This document shows positions 1 to 7,760 of a DNA stretch of 64,000 bases, piece by piece. How positions within the stretch are numbered: the first letter of the stretch is position 1; every line of letters begins with the position of its first letter. Source of the stretch: Catellatospora sichuanensis (GTDB lineage Bacteria > Actinomycetota > Actinomycetes > Mycobacteriales > Micromonosporaceae); contig NZ_ML660190.1 of assembly GCF_007483665.1 (NCBI RefSeq), positions 1 through 64,000 of the forward strand, given 5' to 3'. Both the position numbers and the translations under genes were made by a program. The notes under the pieces are model-generated. The model worked only from the letters and a program-made list of their open reading frames with translations. It was not told the origin of the DNA and made no database searches.

Positions 1-226
1 CCACGATCTCCACATTCGGGTTCGCGGCCATGTACTCCTTGTACAAGTCCTTGTACCCGAACTCGCCGAACGTCGCGATCGTGAGCTTGACCTTCTCACC
101 CGGCTTGCCCGGGTCGTCGCTGCCACCACACGCAGCGGTGCCCAGCACCAGCGCGGCGGCGAGCAGCGGAGCGGCCACGGCCGCGAGACGGCGCCGTTGG
201 CCGGCGCCGGATAGTGCTGAACGCAT
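1..226 (-). CDS. Sugar ABC transporter substrate-binding lipoprotein (N-terminal part)
   Basis: Only the first 75 codons lie in the window; the gene runs off the left edge. The product starts MRSALSGAG, followed by an arginine patch, a hydrophobic stretch and a lipobox-like TAAC around residue 33, so it should be an exported, lipid-anchored protein. The mature start (VKLTIATFGEFGYKDLY) resembles extracellular solute-binding proteins for oligosaccharides, especially CebE-like cellobiose binders. The start is fixed by GGAGGAGC a few bases upstream. A CebR-like operator at 298-315 and a promoter at 328-356 precede it, so it probably imports beta-glucan oligosaccharides under the LacI regulator at 5730-6782. 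Substrate is inferred. Confidence 0.85.
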   Translation of the reverse strand, partial: MRSALSGAGQRRRLAAVAAPLLAAALVLGTAACGGSDDPGKPGEKVKLTIATFGEFGYKDLYKEYMAANPNVEIV

Positions 227-297
227 CGGAGCTCCTCCAGGAACAGGTATAAGGCACGAGCACGAGCAAGAACCGCTGGTCACATACAGTTGATCAT

Positions 298-315
298 CCA
301 GAGAGCGCTCCCTGG
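298..315. promoter_or_regulatory. CebR-like LacI operator, copy 1
   Basis: CCAGAGAGCGCTCCCTGG is an 18-bp palindrome with one mismatch pair around AGCGCT. It matches the type of the known CebR site TGGGAGCGCTCCCA. It lies just downstream of the -10 element of the sugar-binding gene, where a bound repressor would block transcription. Related sites are at 657-674 and 6805-6822. Confidence 0.8.
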
Positions 316-327
316 TTATGGCCTCTG

Positions 328-356
328 AATTTCGTCTCATGCCGGGCGGCTGTCAA
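328..356 (-). promoter_or_regulatory. Promoter of the sugar-binding lipoprotein gene
   Basis: Reading leftward, a perfect -35 TTGACA (356-351) is followed after 17 nt by GAAATT (333-328). The -35 is strong and the -10 is weak (three of six consensus positions). The operator at 298-315 begins 12 nt further on, giving a leader of roughly 95 nt before the ATG. Confidence 0.45.
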
Positions 357-625
357 GATGCCGTTGCCGTCTCGTTACAAAGCGCAACCGCGAATCCGAT
401 CCCGACATGCCGCCCCGCCTGCGGGCGCACCTGCTCACCAACGCACCGGCAAGTGTCGTGAGCAGGCAGTCAAAACGCCGTATCGGTTGCCTGCCATCGA
501 TCGTGCCGATTTCTGGCCGACCGCCGTACCGACGACAACGCGCTCTAGCTGCCCGTCCTGACCGCACCGCGAAGTTTCGGGGACGTTAACGACAATCGCT
601 GCGGCGGCCCGTCCAGTGACCACCA

Positions 626-654
626 TTGACATCCGAGCAGTCCTGGACGATTCT
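626..654 (+). promoter_or_regulatory. Promoter of the glucanase gene
   Basis: A perfect TTGACA (626-631) is followed after 17 nt by GATTCT (649-654), and the second CebR-like operator begins 2 nt downstream. The layout (TTGACA, 17-nt spacer, weak -10, operator) mirrors the promoter at 328-356. The leader before the glucanase ATG would be about 265 nt. The rest of 227-924 shows no convincing gene. Confidence 0.5.
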
Positions 655-656
655 GC

Positions 657-674
657 TCAGAGAGCGCTCCCCCA
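657..674. promoter_or_regulatory. CebR-like LacI operator, copy 2
   Basis: TCAGAGAGCGCTCCCCCA shares the central AGAGCGCTCC with copy 1 and is centred on the same AGCGCT palindrome. It overlaps the expected transcription start of the glucanase gene, so it should mediate repression of the secreted enzymes by the LacI regulator at 5730-6782. Confidence 0.75.
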
Positions 675-924
675 CATTGTTTGTCCGACTTGACGCCCAT
701 TCGGGCGGCAGGTTGTTGCACGCGGCGACCCGCCGCTCATCACGGCGTCGCCATGCCGCGGGACCGGGCTCAGCCCCGACACACCGGTCCCGTCGGCGGG
801 CGGCCGTCGCGTGCGTACCGGAAGCGCTGCCGCGGGTCATCGGATCCGCGATCGGCGGGAGCGCCTCCGGGCCTTCCGCGAGGAGCACGGCCCTCGCGGT
901 CTCGAGCCATCCACAGGAGATGAC

Positions 925-3126
925 ATGAGATCCGTCCCGAACGCGGCAGCCCCGCCGCGCTCCGTCCCCACCTCCCGCAGGCGCTGGTACGCCGTTCTCG
1001 CCACCCTCGGCGCGGTGCTCGCCTCGTCCTACCTGGCCGTGGTCGCCGGCTCGGCCAACGCGGCCGACCCGCTGATCTCCCAGGGCAAGCCGGTCACCGC
1101 CTCGTCGCTCGAGAACGCCGTGTTCCCGGCCACCGCGGCGGTGGACGGCGACAACGGCACGCGCTGGTCGAGTGCGTCCTCCGACCCGCAGTGGATCCAG
1201 GTCGACCTGGGCGCCACGGCCACCATCAGCCAGGTCGTCCTGCGCTGGGAGGCGGCGTACGCCACCGCGTTCCAGATCCAGGTCTCGGCCACCGGCACCG
1301 GCGGCTGGACCAACATCTACAGCACCACCACCGGCACCGGCGGCGTGCAGACCCTCACGGTCAGCGGCTCCGGCCGCTACGTACGCATGAACGGCACGGC
1401 CCGCGCCACCATCCACGGCTACTCGCTCTGGGAGTTCCAGGTTTACGGCGTCATCGGCGGCGGTGGTGGCGGTGGCTGCGGCACGGCCAACGCCGCGCAG
1501 GGCCGCCCGGCCAGCTCCTCCTCGCAGGAGGGCGCGTTCGCCCCGGCCAACGCCTTCGACGGCAGCACCGGCACCCGCTGGTCGAGCGCGTTCAGCGACC
1601 CGCAGTGGATCCAGGTGGACCTGGGCAGCAGCCAGAACATCTGCGGCGTGACCCTGAACTGGGAGCCGGCGTACGCACGCGCGTTCCAGATCCAGGTCTC
1701 GAACTCCGCGACCGGCCCGTGGACGAACATCTACAGCACCACCACCGGCACCGGCGGCGTGCAGACGCTGACCGTCTCCGGCACCGGTCGTTACGTGCGG
1801 ATGAACGGCACCGCGCGGGCCACCGCGTACGGCTACTCACTCTGGGAGTTCGCGGTGCGCACCGGCGGCACGCCGAGCAACCCGCCGTCCTCACCCCCGC
1901 CGGCGTCGCCGTCGGCCAGCCCGCCCACCTCGCCGTCGCCCAACCCGGGCGGGGACGTGCTGCTGTCGTACAACAAGCCCGGTTTCGCCTCGACCTCGCA
2001 GAACGACGGAGCGTGCTGGCAGTGCTTCCCGGCGCGGGCCTTCGACCTGGACCCGGCTTCGCGCTGGGCCACCTCCGCCTGGACCGACCCGGGCTGGATC
2101 TACGTCGACCTGGGCGCGACCGCCCAGATCAAGCGGGTCGTGCTGCAGTGGGACCCGGCGTACGCCACCTCCTACCAGCTCCAGACGTCGGCTGACGCCG
2201 CCAACTGGACGACCGTCTACAGCACCACCACCAGCACCGGCTTCAAGCAGAACATCACGGTCAACGGCACCGGCCGCTACGTGCGCATGTACGGCACGGC
2301 CCGGTCCAACGGCTACGGCTACTCGCTCTGGGAGTTCCAGGTCTACGGCACCGGCGGCGCCCCGACCACGCCCCCGGCGCAGCCGCCGAACCCGACCTTC
2401 CCGGCCACCAACCTGGTGTTCTCGGACGAGTTCAACGGCCCGGCGGGCAGCAAGCCGGACGCGTCCAAGTGGACCATCGACACCGGCACCGGCCAGAACA
2501 ACGAGCTGCAGTACTACACGAACAACAACAACGCCAACATGAACGGCACCGGCGCGCTGGTGATGGAGGCCCGCCGTGAGGCGGTGGGCGGGATGCAGTA
2601 CACCTCGCACCGCATGAACACGGGCAACAAGTTCCACTTCCAGTACGGCCGGGTCGAGGCCCGGGTCAAGGTGCCCAAGGGCAACGGCTTCTGGCCGGCG
2701 TTCTGGATGATGGGCGCCGACTTCCTGCCGCCCACGAGCCGCCCGTGGCCCTACAACGGCGAGATCGACATCATGGAGATCCTCGGCCGCGACACCACCC
2801 GCAGTTACACCACGCTGCACGCCCCCGCCTACAACGGCGGCGGCGGCTACGGACTGGAGAAGGTCTGGGGCATCGACCTCTCGGCCGACTTCCACGTCTA
2901 CGCCGCGCAGTGGGACAGCAACGGCATCCGGTTCTTCGTCGACAGCACGGAGGTGTTCTACGCCAGCAAGGCGACCGTCGAGGCGACCCGCGGCCCGTGG
3001 GTCTACGACCACCCGCACTACATGATCCTGAACCTCGCCGTGGGCGGCGACTGGCCCGGCCCGCCGGACGCCGGCACCCCGTTCCCGGCGCAGGTACTGG
3101 TCGACTACGTCCGCGTCTACAAGTAA
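925..3126 (+). CDS. Secreted GH16 beta-1,3-glucanase (laminarinase-like) with three F5/8 type C modules
   Basis: A 733-residue exported glycoside hydrolase. The start ATG follows AGGAGA by 4 nt. An arginine-rich N-terminus and hydrophobic segment form a signal peptide, probably cut near residue 46. Three discoidin/F5/8C (CBM32-like) modules follow at about 53-176, 187-311 and 346-475, separated by Gly-rich and Pro/Ser-rich linkers. The GH16 domain occupies about 493-733 and has the catalytic signature EIDIME at 613-618: E613 nucleophile, D615, E618 acid/base. GH16 enzymes of this type usually cut beta-1,3-glucans such as laminarin. The promoter and operator at 626-674 place it under the CebR-like regulator. 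Precise substrate is inferred. Confidence 0.93.
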   Translation: MRSVPNAAAPPRSVPTSRRRWYAVLATLGAVLASSYLAVVAGSANAADPLISQGKPVTASSLENAVFPATAAVDGDNGTRWSSASSDPQWIQVDLGATATISQVVLRWEAAYATAFQIQVSATGTGGWTNIYSTTTGTGGVQTLTVSGSGRYVRMNGTARATIHGYSLWEFQVYGVIGGGGGGGCGTANAAQGRPASSSSQEGAFAPANAFDGSTGTRWSSAFSDPQWIQVDLGSSQNICGVTLNWEPAYARAFQIQVSNSATGPWTNIYSTTTGTGGVQTLTVSGTGRYVRMNGTARATAYGYSLWEFAVRTGGTPSNPPSSPPPASPSASPPTSPSPNPGGDVLLSYNKPGFASTSQNDGACWQCFPARAFDLDPASRWATSAWTDPGWIYVDLGATAQIKRVVLQWDPAYATSYQLQTSADAANWTTVYSTTTSTGFKQNITVNGTGRYVRMYGTARSNGYGYSLWEFQVYGTGGAPTTPPAQPPNPTFPATNLVFSDEFNGPAGSKPDASKWTIDTGTGQNNELQYYTNNNNANMNGTGALVMEARREAVGGMQYTSHRMNTGNKFHFQYGRVEARVKVPKGNGFWPAFWMMGADFLPPTSRPWPYNGEIDIMEILGRDTTRSYTTLHAPAYNGGGGYGLEKVWGIDLSADFHVYAAQWDSNGIRFFVDSTEVFYASKATVEATRGPWVYDHPHYMILNLAVGGDWPGPPDAGTPFPAQVLVDYVRVYK
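1312..1766 (+). repeat. Internal direct repeat between F5/8C modules 1 and 2
   Basis: An identical 41-nt run occurs at 1312-1352 and 1726-1766, both encoding the NIYSTTTGTGGVQT segment of the F5/8C fold. Much of the surrounding module sequence is also close at DNA level, which points to duplication or gene conversion between modules one and two. Confidence 0.85.
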
Positions 3127-3215
3127 GCAGACCGCCGGCAGGGGGCCCCGCAGCCCCGCAGGGCCCCCTGCCCCCAACGGAAACCCGTCCGTCCCATTCC
3201 CGTAGGGAGCTCACC

Positions 3216-4508
3216 ATGAATCGTCTCGCACCGATTCCTGGCCGCCGGCGGCTACGTGCCGCTGGGCTATTCGCCACCGTCACGGCCGTCCTCGCAACTT
3301 ACCTGGTGGCGACCACCGGTGGTGCGGCCGCTGCCGAGATCTCGCTCTCACAGGGCAAGCCGGTCACGGTCTCCTCGACCGAGAACGGCGGCACGCCCGG
3401 CTCGGCAGCGGTCGACGGCAACGCCGGCACCCGCTGGTCCAGCGCTTTCGCCGACCCGCAATGGATCCGCATCGATCTCGGCAGCAGCCAGGCGGTCACC
3501 CGGATCTTCCTGGACTGGGAGGGCGCGTACGCGCGCAACTTCCAGCTGCAGAGCTCCGCCGACGGCAACAACTGGAGCACGTTCCACACCACGACCAACC
3601 ACAACGGGGCAGACCAGTCCCTCACCGTCAACGTCAGCACCCGCTACGTCCGCCTGTACGCGACCGCGCGAGCCACCCAGTACGGTGTCTCGCTGTGGGA
3701 GTTCCAGGTGTTCGGCCAGTCCAGCGGTGGCGGCGGCGGTGGGGGCGGCCCGATCGTCCGGGTGTCGGAGTTCCTGGCCGACTGCCCGTTCACGCACCGC
3801 CTGCCGGACGACCCGATCGTCTTCCCGAACCTGCCCGGCGGGTCGCACATGCACGACTTCATGGGCAACACGTCCACCAACGCGTTCTCGACGTACACGA
3901 GCCTGGCCAACGCGGGCACGAACTGCAACCCGATCGAGGACCTGTCGTCGTACTGGGTGCCCACCATGTACGTCGACAACGTGGCGGTCGCCCCGACCGG
4001 CACGACCTTCTACTACCTGGGTGAGGGCGTGCGCGACGACATCATCGCGCAGATCCAGTCCCTGCCCCTCGGCCTGCGCATCGTCGCCGGCAACGCCCAG
4101 GCCACCAGCGGGGACCAGAGCATCGCCCGCTGGTCCTGCCTGCACCACAACGAGATCCCACCGGGCAAGGACTTCGTCAACTGCCCGGCCGGCTCGATGC
4201 TGGAGTCGTACCTGGACTTCCCGCAGTGCTGGGACGGCGTCAACCTCGACTCCGCCAACCACAAGAGCCACATGGCGTACCCCGTCGCGGGCGCCTGCCC
4301 GTCCTCGCACCCCGTCCCGGTCCCGAAGCTCCGCCAGGTGCTCCGCTACCCCGTGACGGGTGACCCCGCCCGGATCCGCCTGTCCTCAGGCCGCGGCTAC
4401 ACCATGCACGGCGACTTCTTCAACGCCTGGCCCGCCGCAGAAATGGACCGCCGTGTCCGCGACTGCATCCGTCCCATCATCAAGTGCGGCGCCAACGGTC
4501 GCCCCTGA
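3216..4508 (+). CDS. Secreted F5/8C-DUF1996 protein
   Basis: A 430-residue exported protein starting after AGGGAG (6-nt spacing). The signal peptide ends near residue 40. An F5/8C module spans about 46-168 and is closely related to those of the upstream glucanase. After a Gly-rich linker, about 178-425 matches the DUF1996 family, recognised by the conserved GGSHMHDFMGN segment and clustered Cys, His and Trp residues. DUF1996 occurs in fungi and actinobacteria and I know of no established activity. The gene lies 89 nt after the glucanase with no obvious terminator between, so the two probably form one transcript and may act on the same polysaccharide. Confidence 0.85.
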   Translation: MNRLAPIPGRRRLRAAGLFATVTAVLATYLVATTGGAAAAEISLSQGKPVTVSSTENGGTPGSAAVDGNAGTRWSSAFADPQWIRIDLGSSQAVTRIFLDWEGAYARNFQLQSSADGNNWSTFHTTTNHNGADQSLTVNVSTRYVRLYATARATQYGVSLWEFQVFGQSSGGGGGGGGPIVRVSEFLADCPFTHRLPDDPIVFPNLPGGSHMHDFMGNTSTNAFSTYTSLANAGTNCNPIEDLSSYWVPTMYVDNVAVAPTGTTFYYLGEGVRDDIIAQIQSLPLGLRIVAGNAQATSGDQSIARWSCLHHNEIPPGKDFVNCPAGSMLESYLDFPQCWDGVNLDSANHKSHMAYPVAGACPSSHPVPVPKLRQVLRYPVTGDPARIRLSSGRGYTMHGDFFNAWPAAEMDRRVRDCIRPIIKCGANGRP

Positions 4509-4530
4509 CCTGACCCGCCCCTGAAAACGA

Positions 4531-4570
4531 CACCGGCCGGGACGGCCCCCCTCTCCCGTCCCGGCCGGTG
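4531..4570 (+). terminator. Terminator after the glucanase operon
   Basis: A perfect 15-bp stem (4531-4545 with 4556-4570) and a 10-nt loop lie just after the DUF1996 gene. There is no T-run, which is common for actinobacterial terminators. Confidence 0.75.
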
Positions 4571-4586
4571 CCACCCACCTTCCAGA

Positions 4587-4658
4587 CGACGATCTTGCGC
4601 GGGCTGTGGGGACGACACACTCCAAACGGGCATAGCAGCAGCAGTTCGCGCAAGATCG
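4587..4658. repeat. Palindromic repeat element, family A copy 1
   Basis: The ends (CGACGATCTTGCGCG at the left, CGCGCAAGATCG at the right) are inverted repeats. The whole 72-bp unit aligns with the reverse complement of 50413-50487, including the interior (GGACGACACACTC against GTACGACACGCTC). It sits right before the ribosome binding site of the DUF305-like gene. It looks like a REP or MITE-like element. Confidence 0.8.
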
Positions 4659-4672
4659 CCGGGAGGTCCGCG

Positions 4673-5227
4673 ATGAGATCAAGGGTGTTTGCGGGTGCGG
4701 TGGTGTTGATGCTCGCGGGGTGTGGTGGAGCGTCTCCGGGTCCGGTTGCGTCGGTTAGTCCGCCGGTGGTGGCCGAGGCGGGGGCGATCAGCACGGACGT
4801 CGCCTGGACGCAGCTGATGATCGCGCTGGATCAGCGCATGCTGGCGGCGCTGGAGCTGGCCCCGCAGCGCGCCGGGAGCAAGGACCTGAACGCGTTCGCG
4901 GCCGACGTGGCCCGGCGGCACGAGGCGGAGGTGGTCCGGCTGCGGGAGTTGCTGCAGACGACCGGCGCGCCGGAGACCAACCCGCACGAGGGCCACGACA
5001 TGCCCGGCATGATCACCAAGGAGAACCTGTCGCTGCTGGCCACCAAGTCCGGCGCAGCGTTCGACACGATGCTGGCCGACAGCCTGCGCGCGCACTTCGA
5101 GCAGTGCCGCATGCTGGCCGGCTCCGAGCAGTCCGCCGGGGCCGACCCCGCGGTCAAGGCACTGGCCGCCGCCGTCGAGACCACCCGGCAAGCCGATCTG
5201 GACCGCCTCGCGACGCTGTCGGGGTAG
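4673..5227 (+). CDS. DUF305-like lipoprotein
   Basis: A 184-residue protein with ATG 6 nt after GGGAGG. Residues 1-17 form a lipoprotein signal ending in LAGC, with C17 as lipid attachment site. The mature region has the two-part helical layout of DUF305 and the central HEGHDMPGM segment. However, the paired His residues typical of DUF305 (MIPHH) are absent: the first half reads MIALDQRML and the second LRAHFEQ. It is therefore either a divergent DUF305 member without the usual metal-binding pair or a related ferritin-like helical protein. It is monocistronic, between a palindromic repeat and a convergent gene. Confidence 0.65.
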   Translation: MRSRVFAGAVVLMLAGCGGASPGPVASVSPPVVAEAGAISTDVAWTQLMIALDQRMLAALELAPQRAGSKDLNAFAADVARRHEAEVVRLRELLQTTGAPETNPHEGHDMPGMITKENLSLLATKSGAAFDTMLADSLRAHFEQCRMLAGSEQSAGADPAVKALAAAVETTRQADLDRLATLSG

Positions 5228-5263
5228 CAGGACCGCCGCCCGGCCGGGCCGGGCCGCGTCTCA

Positions 5264-5620
5264 TCACTGACAGGTCACGCTCGGGTGGTCGCAGATCCCG
5301 CTGGAGCCGAGCGGGCCGTCGTTCATCCCGCCGACCATCGAGCACCCCACGAACAGGATGAACATGGCGACGACGAGGGCGATGACCATGAAGATCACCC
5401 CGGTGACGCCCTGGAAGTTGACCGCCTTGTCGGCGACCCGGGTCACCGCCGGGTCGACCTCCTTGAGCAGGCTGATGTTCGGCACCACGACCTGGGGCGC
5501 GGGTGCGGCGGGCGGCGGAGCCTGCAGCAGCCGGTCCTTGGCGAGCTCGAACTCCTCCGCGGTGAGGGTGCCGGCGTCGCGGAGTTGCTGCAGTTTCTGC
5601 AGCTCATCGGCCAGACTCAT
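5264..5620 (-). CDS. Small SHOCT-domain membrane protein
   Basis: 118 residues, start ATG after GGAAGG. The N-terminal segment (about 4-33; LRDAGTLTAEEFELAKDRLL) is a SHOCT motif, a short helical module found at protein termini in many bacteria. After a Pro/Ala linker, one hydrophobic span at about 72-95 predicts a membrane anchor, followed by a short tail with two Cys residues. No catalytic motif is visible and function is unknown. It converges on the DUF305-like gene and follows the LacI gene on the same strand after about 110 nt. Confidence 0.7.
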   Translation of the reverse strand: MSLADELQKLQQLRDAGTLTAEEFELAKDRLLQAPPPAAPAPQVVVPNISLLKEVDPAVTRVADKAVNFQGVTGVIFMVIALVVAMFILFVGCSMVGGMNDGPLGSSGICDHPSVTCQ

Positions 5621-5729
5621 GATTGCCTTCCAGGCTGGGGGGCGAAGTGCCGCCCATGCTAGGGCACACCCACCAGGCGCGGGGGGCACGTCCGCCCGCA
5701 GCCACCCGGCCCGCCGAGCGGCACCCGGC

Positions 5730-6782
5730 TCAGGCCGACTCGCGCTTCACCAGCCGCGGGTGGAAGATCACCGACCGCGGCTTGGGGTCGGCCTTGCCGA
5801 TGCGGGCCAGCAGCAGCCGCGCCATCTCGGCCGCCATCTCCTCCAGCGGCTGGTGGATGGTGGTCAGCCGGGGGCGGCACTGCAGCGCGGCGATGCTGTT
5901 GTCGAAGCCCACCACCGCGACCTCCTCCGGCACCCGGCGGCCCAGGTCACGCAGTGCCTGCAGGGCGCCCTCGGCCATCAGGTCGTTGGCCACGAACAGG
6001 CCGTCGATCTCCGGGTGCGCCGCGAACAGCTCGCGCGCCGCCTGCTCGCCGCTGGCGCGGGTGAAGTTGCCCGCCGCCGACGGCACGTACGCATGCCCGT
6101 GTACGGCCAGTGCGGCCCGGAACCCGGCGAGGCGGTCCTGGCTCGACGGCATGTCCAGCGGACCGGAGATGGTGGCCAGGTGATGACGGCCGATGGCCAG
6201 CAGGTGTTCGGCCGCGAGCTTCGCGCCGACCTGCTGCTCGACGTCGACGTAGCTCATCGGCAGCGGCTTGCCGGGACGGGCCGACAGCACGGCCGGGATG
6301 CCCAGGTCGCACAGCTGCTGGGGCAGCGGATCCTCGTCGCTGCTGGAGATGAGCAGGACCCCGTCGACGTGTCCCTGGCGCAGGTAGCGCAGCACATGGT
6401 GGTGTGCCGGGGATTCCGCGGGCATGATCACCAGATGGATGCCCTCGGGCCGCAGCACCTCCAGCGCCCCGGCGGTGATCCGGCCCAGGAACGGGTCCGT
6501 GAATATCCGGTTGAGGAACGGCTCAGTCTGCTCGGTGCGATCGTCCGGTTCGGACACCACCAGGGCGACCGAGTCGGTGCGCCGGGTGACCAGCGAACGC
6601 GCCGCGAGGTTCGGCACGTAGCCGGTGGCGTCGATGGCGCGCTGAACCAGTTCACGCAACTCGGGATCGACGGTGGACACGCCGTTGATCACTCTGGAGA
6701 CCGTGGAGCGCGAGACCCCCGCCCATTCGGCGACCTCTTCCAGCGTCGGGGATCGCTGGCCGTCAGGTCGACTGCTCGTCAT
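5730..6782 (-). CDS. LacI-family transcriptional regulator, CebR-like
   Basis: 350 residues, normal for LacI regulators. The helix-turn-helix is at about 13-33 (TLEEVAEWAGVSRSTVSRVI), followed by the hinge region ending NLAARSL and a periplasmic-binding-protein-like effector domain. ATG 6782 is chosen because an in-frame ATG 42 nt upstream would put its own operator inside the coding region. The preceding TGCTATAAA suggests a leaderless message. Three CebR-like sites (298-315, 657-674, 6805-6822) indicate that it represses the sugar-binding gene, the glucanase operon and itself, presumably released by a beta-gluco-oligosaccharide. The effector is inferred. Confidence 0.9.
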   Translation of the reverse strand: MTSSRPDGQRSPTLEEVAEWAGVSRSTVSRVINGVSTVDPELRELVQRAIDATGYVPNLAARSLVTRRTDSVALVVSEPDDRTEQTEPFLNRIFTDPFLGRITAGALEVLRPEGIHLVIMPAESPAHHHVLRYLRQGHVDGVLLISSSDEDPLPQQLCDLGIPAVLSARPGKPLPMSYVDVEQQVGAKLAAEHLLAIGRHHLATISGPLDMPSSQDRLAGFRAALAVHGHAYVPSAAGNFTRASGEQAARELFAAHPEIDGLFVANDLMAEGALQALRDLGRRVPEEVAVVGFDNSIAALQCRPRLTTIHQPLEEMAAEMARLLLARIGKADPKPRSVIFHPRLVKRESA

Positions 6783-6789
6783 GACGTCA

Positions 6790-6798
6790 TTTATAGCA
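6790..6798 (-). promoter_or_regulatory. Extended -10 promoter of the LacI gene
   Basis: TGCTATAAA, read leftward, is an extended -10 box ending 7 nt before the ATG at 6782. There is no clear Shine-Dalgarno, so translation is probably leaderless. The operator lies directly upstream, in the -35 region. Confidence 0.5.
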
Positions 6799-6804
6799 GG
6801 TATT

Positions 6805-6822
6805 CCAGGGAGCGCTCTCTCC
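6805..6822. promoter_or_regulatory. CebR-like LacI operator, copy 3 (autoregulatory)
   Basis: CCAGGGAGCGCTCTCTCC repeats the AGCGCT-centred palindrome of the other two sites. It overlaps the -35 region of the regulator promoter, so the regulator should repress itself. Confidence 0.78.
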
Positions 6823-7000
6823 AAGGTCGTTTGTAATTCCCTTGCAGGTCAAGGACGAAATGCATGGCATGCGCATTGGGCTGGGCTGAACCGGTTGACC
6901 TTGATCACCGTAAAGTGTTCGGTGGCAGCCATTTCGACGTTCTGACGGGAAACGCGGATCCGGCCGGGCCCCATGAAGGCCCATGCGCCACCGCACCGCC

Positions 7001-7006
7001 TAGAGT
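7001..7006 (+). promoter_or_regulatory. Leaderless-type -10 box before the DUF2199 gene
   Basis: TAGAGT is followed by 6 nt and then the ATG at 7013, with no Shine-Dalgarno. This is one of several TANNNT-(6-7)-start arrangements in the window. Confidence 0.5.
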
Positions 7007-7012
7007 CGCCGA

Positions 7013-7528
7013 ATGCGGAACATCACGGGTTACACCTGCGAATCGTGCGGCCGGCGACACGAGGACCTGCCGCTGTCGTACCGCACGGCGGCGCCGGCAA
7101 CCTGGACGGACGCCCTGGACGACGACCCGAACAGCGAACTCACCCCGGACCTGTGCGTCATCTCGGGCCGGCACTTCTTCATCCAGGGCAACCTCGAAAT
7201 CCCGATCCTCGGCAGCGACGAGGTCCTCGCCTGGGGCGTGTGGGTGTCACTGAGCCCGGCCAACTTCGCCCGCACCACCGACCTGTGGGACGAGCCGGGA
7301 CGCGAAGCCGAGGCACCGCACTTCGGCTGGCTGTCCACCGAGCTGGCCGGCTACGGGGTGAGCACGCTGAACCTGAAGACGAACGTGCACACCCGACCCG
7401 TGGGCCACAAGCCCCATGTCGAGGTCGAGCCCACCGACCATCCGCTCGCCGTGGACCAGCGCACCGGCATCACCATGGCCCGCGTACAGCAGTTCGCCGA
7501 ACTGCTGCTGCACGGCGGGCAGGGCTGA
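7013..7528 (+). CDS. DUF2199 domain protein
   Basis: A 171-residue cytoplasmic protein matching DUF2199 over its whole length. It opens with a zinc-ribbon-like C9xxC12 pair (GYTCESCGRRHEDLP), then the family-typical ISGRHFFIQGNLEIP and WGVWVSLS segments. DUF2199 proteins have no established biochemical role as far as I know. The gene is divergent from the LacI regulator with about 230 nt between, and appears monocistronic. The start is supported by the -10 box 6 nt upstream. Confidence 0.8.
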   Translation: MRNITGYTCESCGRRHEDLPLSYRTAAPATWTDALDDDPNSELTPDLCVISGRHFFIQGNLEIPILGSDEVLAWGVWVSLSPANFARTTDLWDEPGREAEAPHFGWLSTELAGYGVSTLNLKTNVHTRPVGHKPHVEVEPTDHPLAVDQRTGITMARVQQFAELLLHGGQG

Positions 7529-7538
7529 CCCGCGCCGG

Positions 7539-7760
7539 TCAGGCGGTGCCCGGTCCGGCCACCGGGACGGTCATGGTGAGCATCGGGCCGTCGTACTCCA
7601 CACCGGCGTCCCGGCCGGACCGTCGCCACCGGCCAGCCGCCGGATCGTGCGCAGGGCGGCCCGGTTCCCGGCCAGCACGTGCGCCTGCACGTGGGTGTAG
7701 CCCGCGTCGGCCCAGGTCCTGACGCATCTGCGCGCCACCCTGCCGGCCCGCGCTGACGAC
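7539..7760 (-). pseudogene. Remnant of a GNAT acetyltransferase, frameshifted
   Basis: One leftward frame encodes RTWADAGYTHVQAHVLAGNR and then AALRTIRRLAGG, a typical C-terminal GNAT motif (acetyl-CoA-contacting helix). The expected final strand (AGVEYDGPMLTMTVPV) then appears in a different frame, ending at the stop at 7539-7541. No start or N-terminal half can be found in any single frame upstream. I read this as a decayed acetyltransferase with at least one frameshift near 7615-7625. The remainder of 7529-7960 shows no other gene. Confidence 0.5.

Noticed and set aside
681-923. An 80-codon frame ending just before the glucanase ATG, as a possible leader peptide
   Set aside because: No ribosome binding site and Arg-rich composition typical of out-of-frame GC-rich DNA.
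6783-6824. Upstream ATG at 6824 as start of the LacI regulator
   Set aside because: It would place the operator 6805-6822 inside the coding sequence and add 14 residues not typical of LacI proteins; ATG 6782 has an extended -10 box in front.
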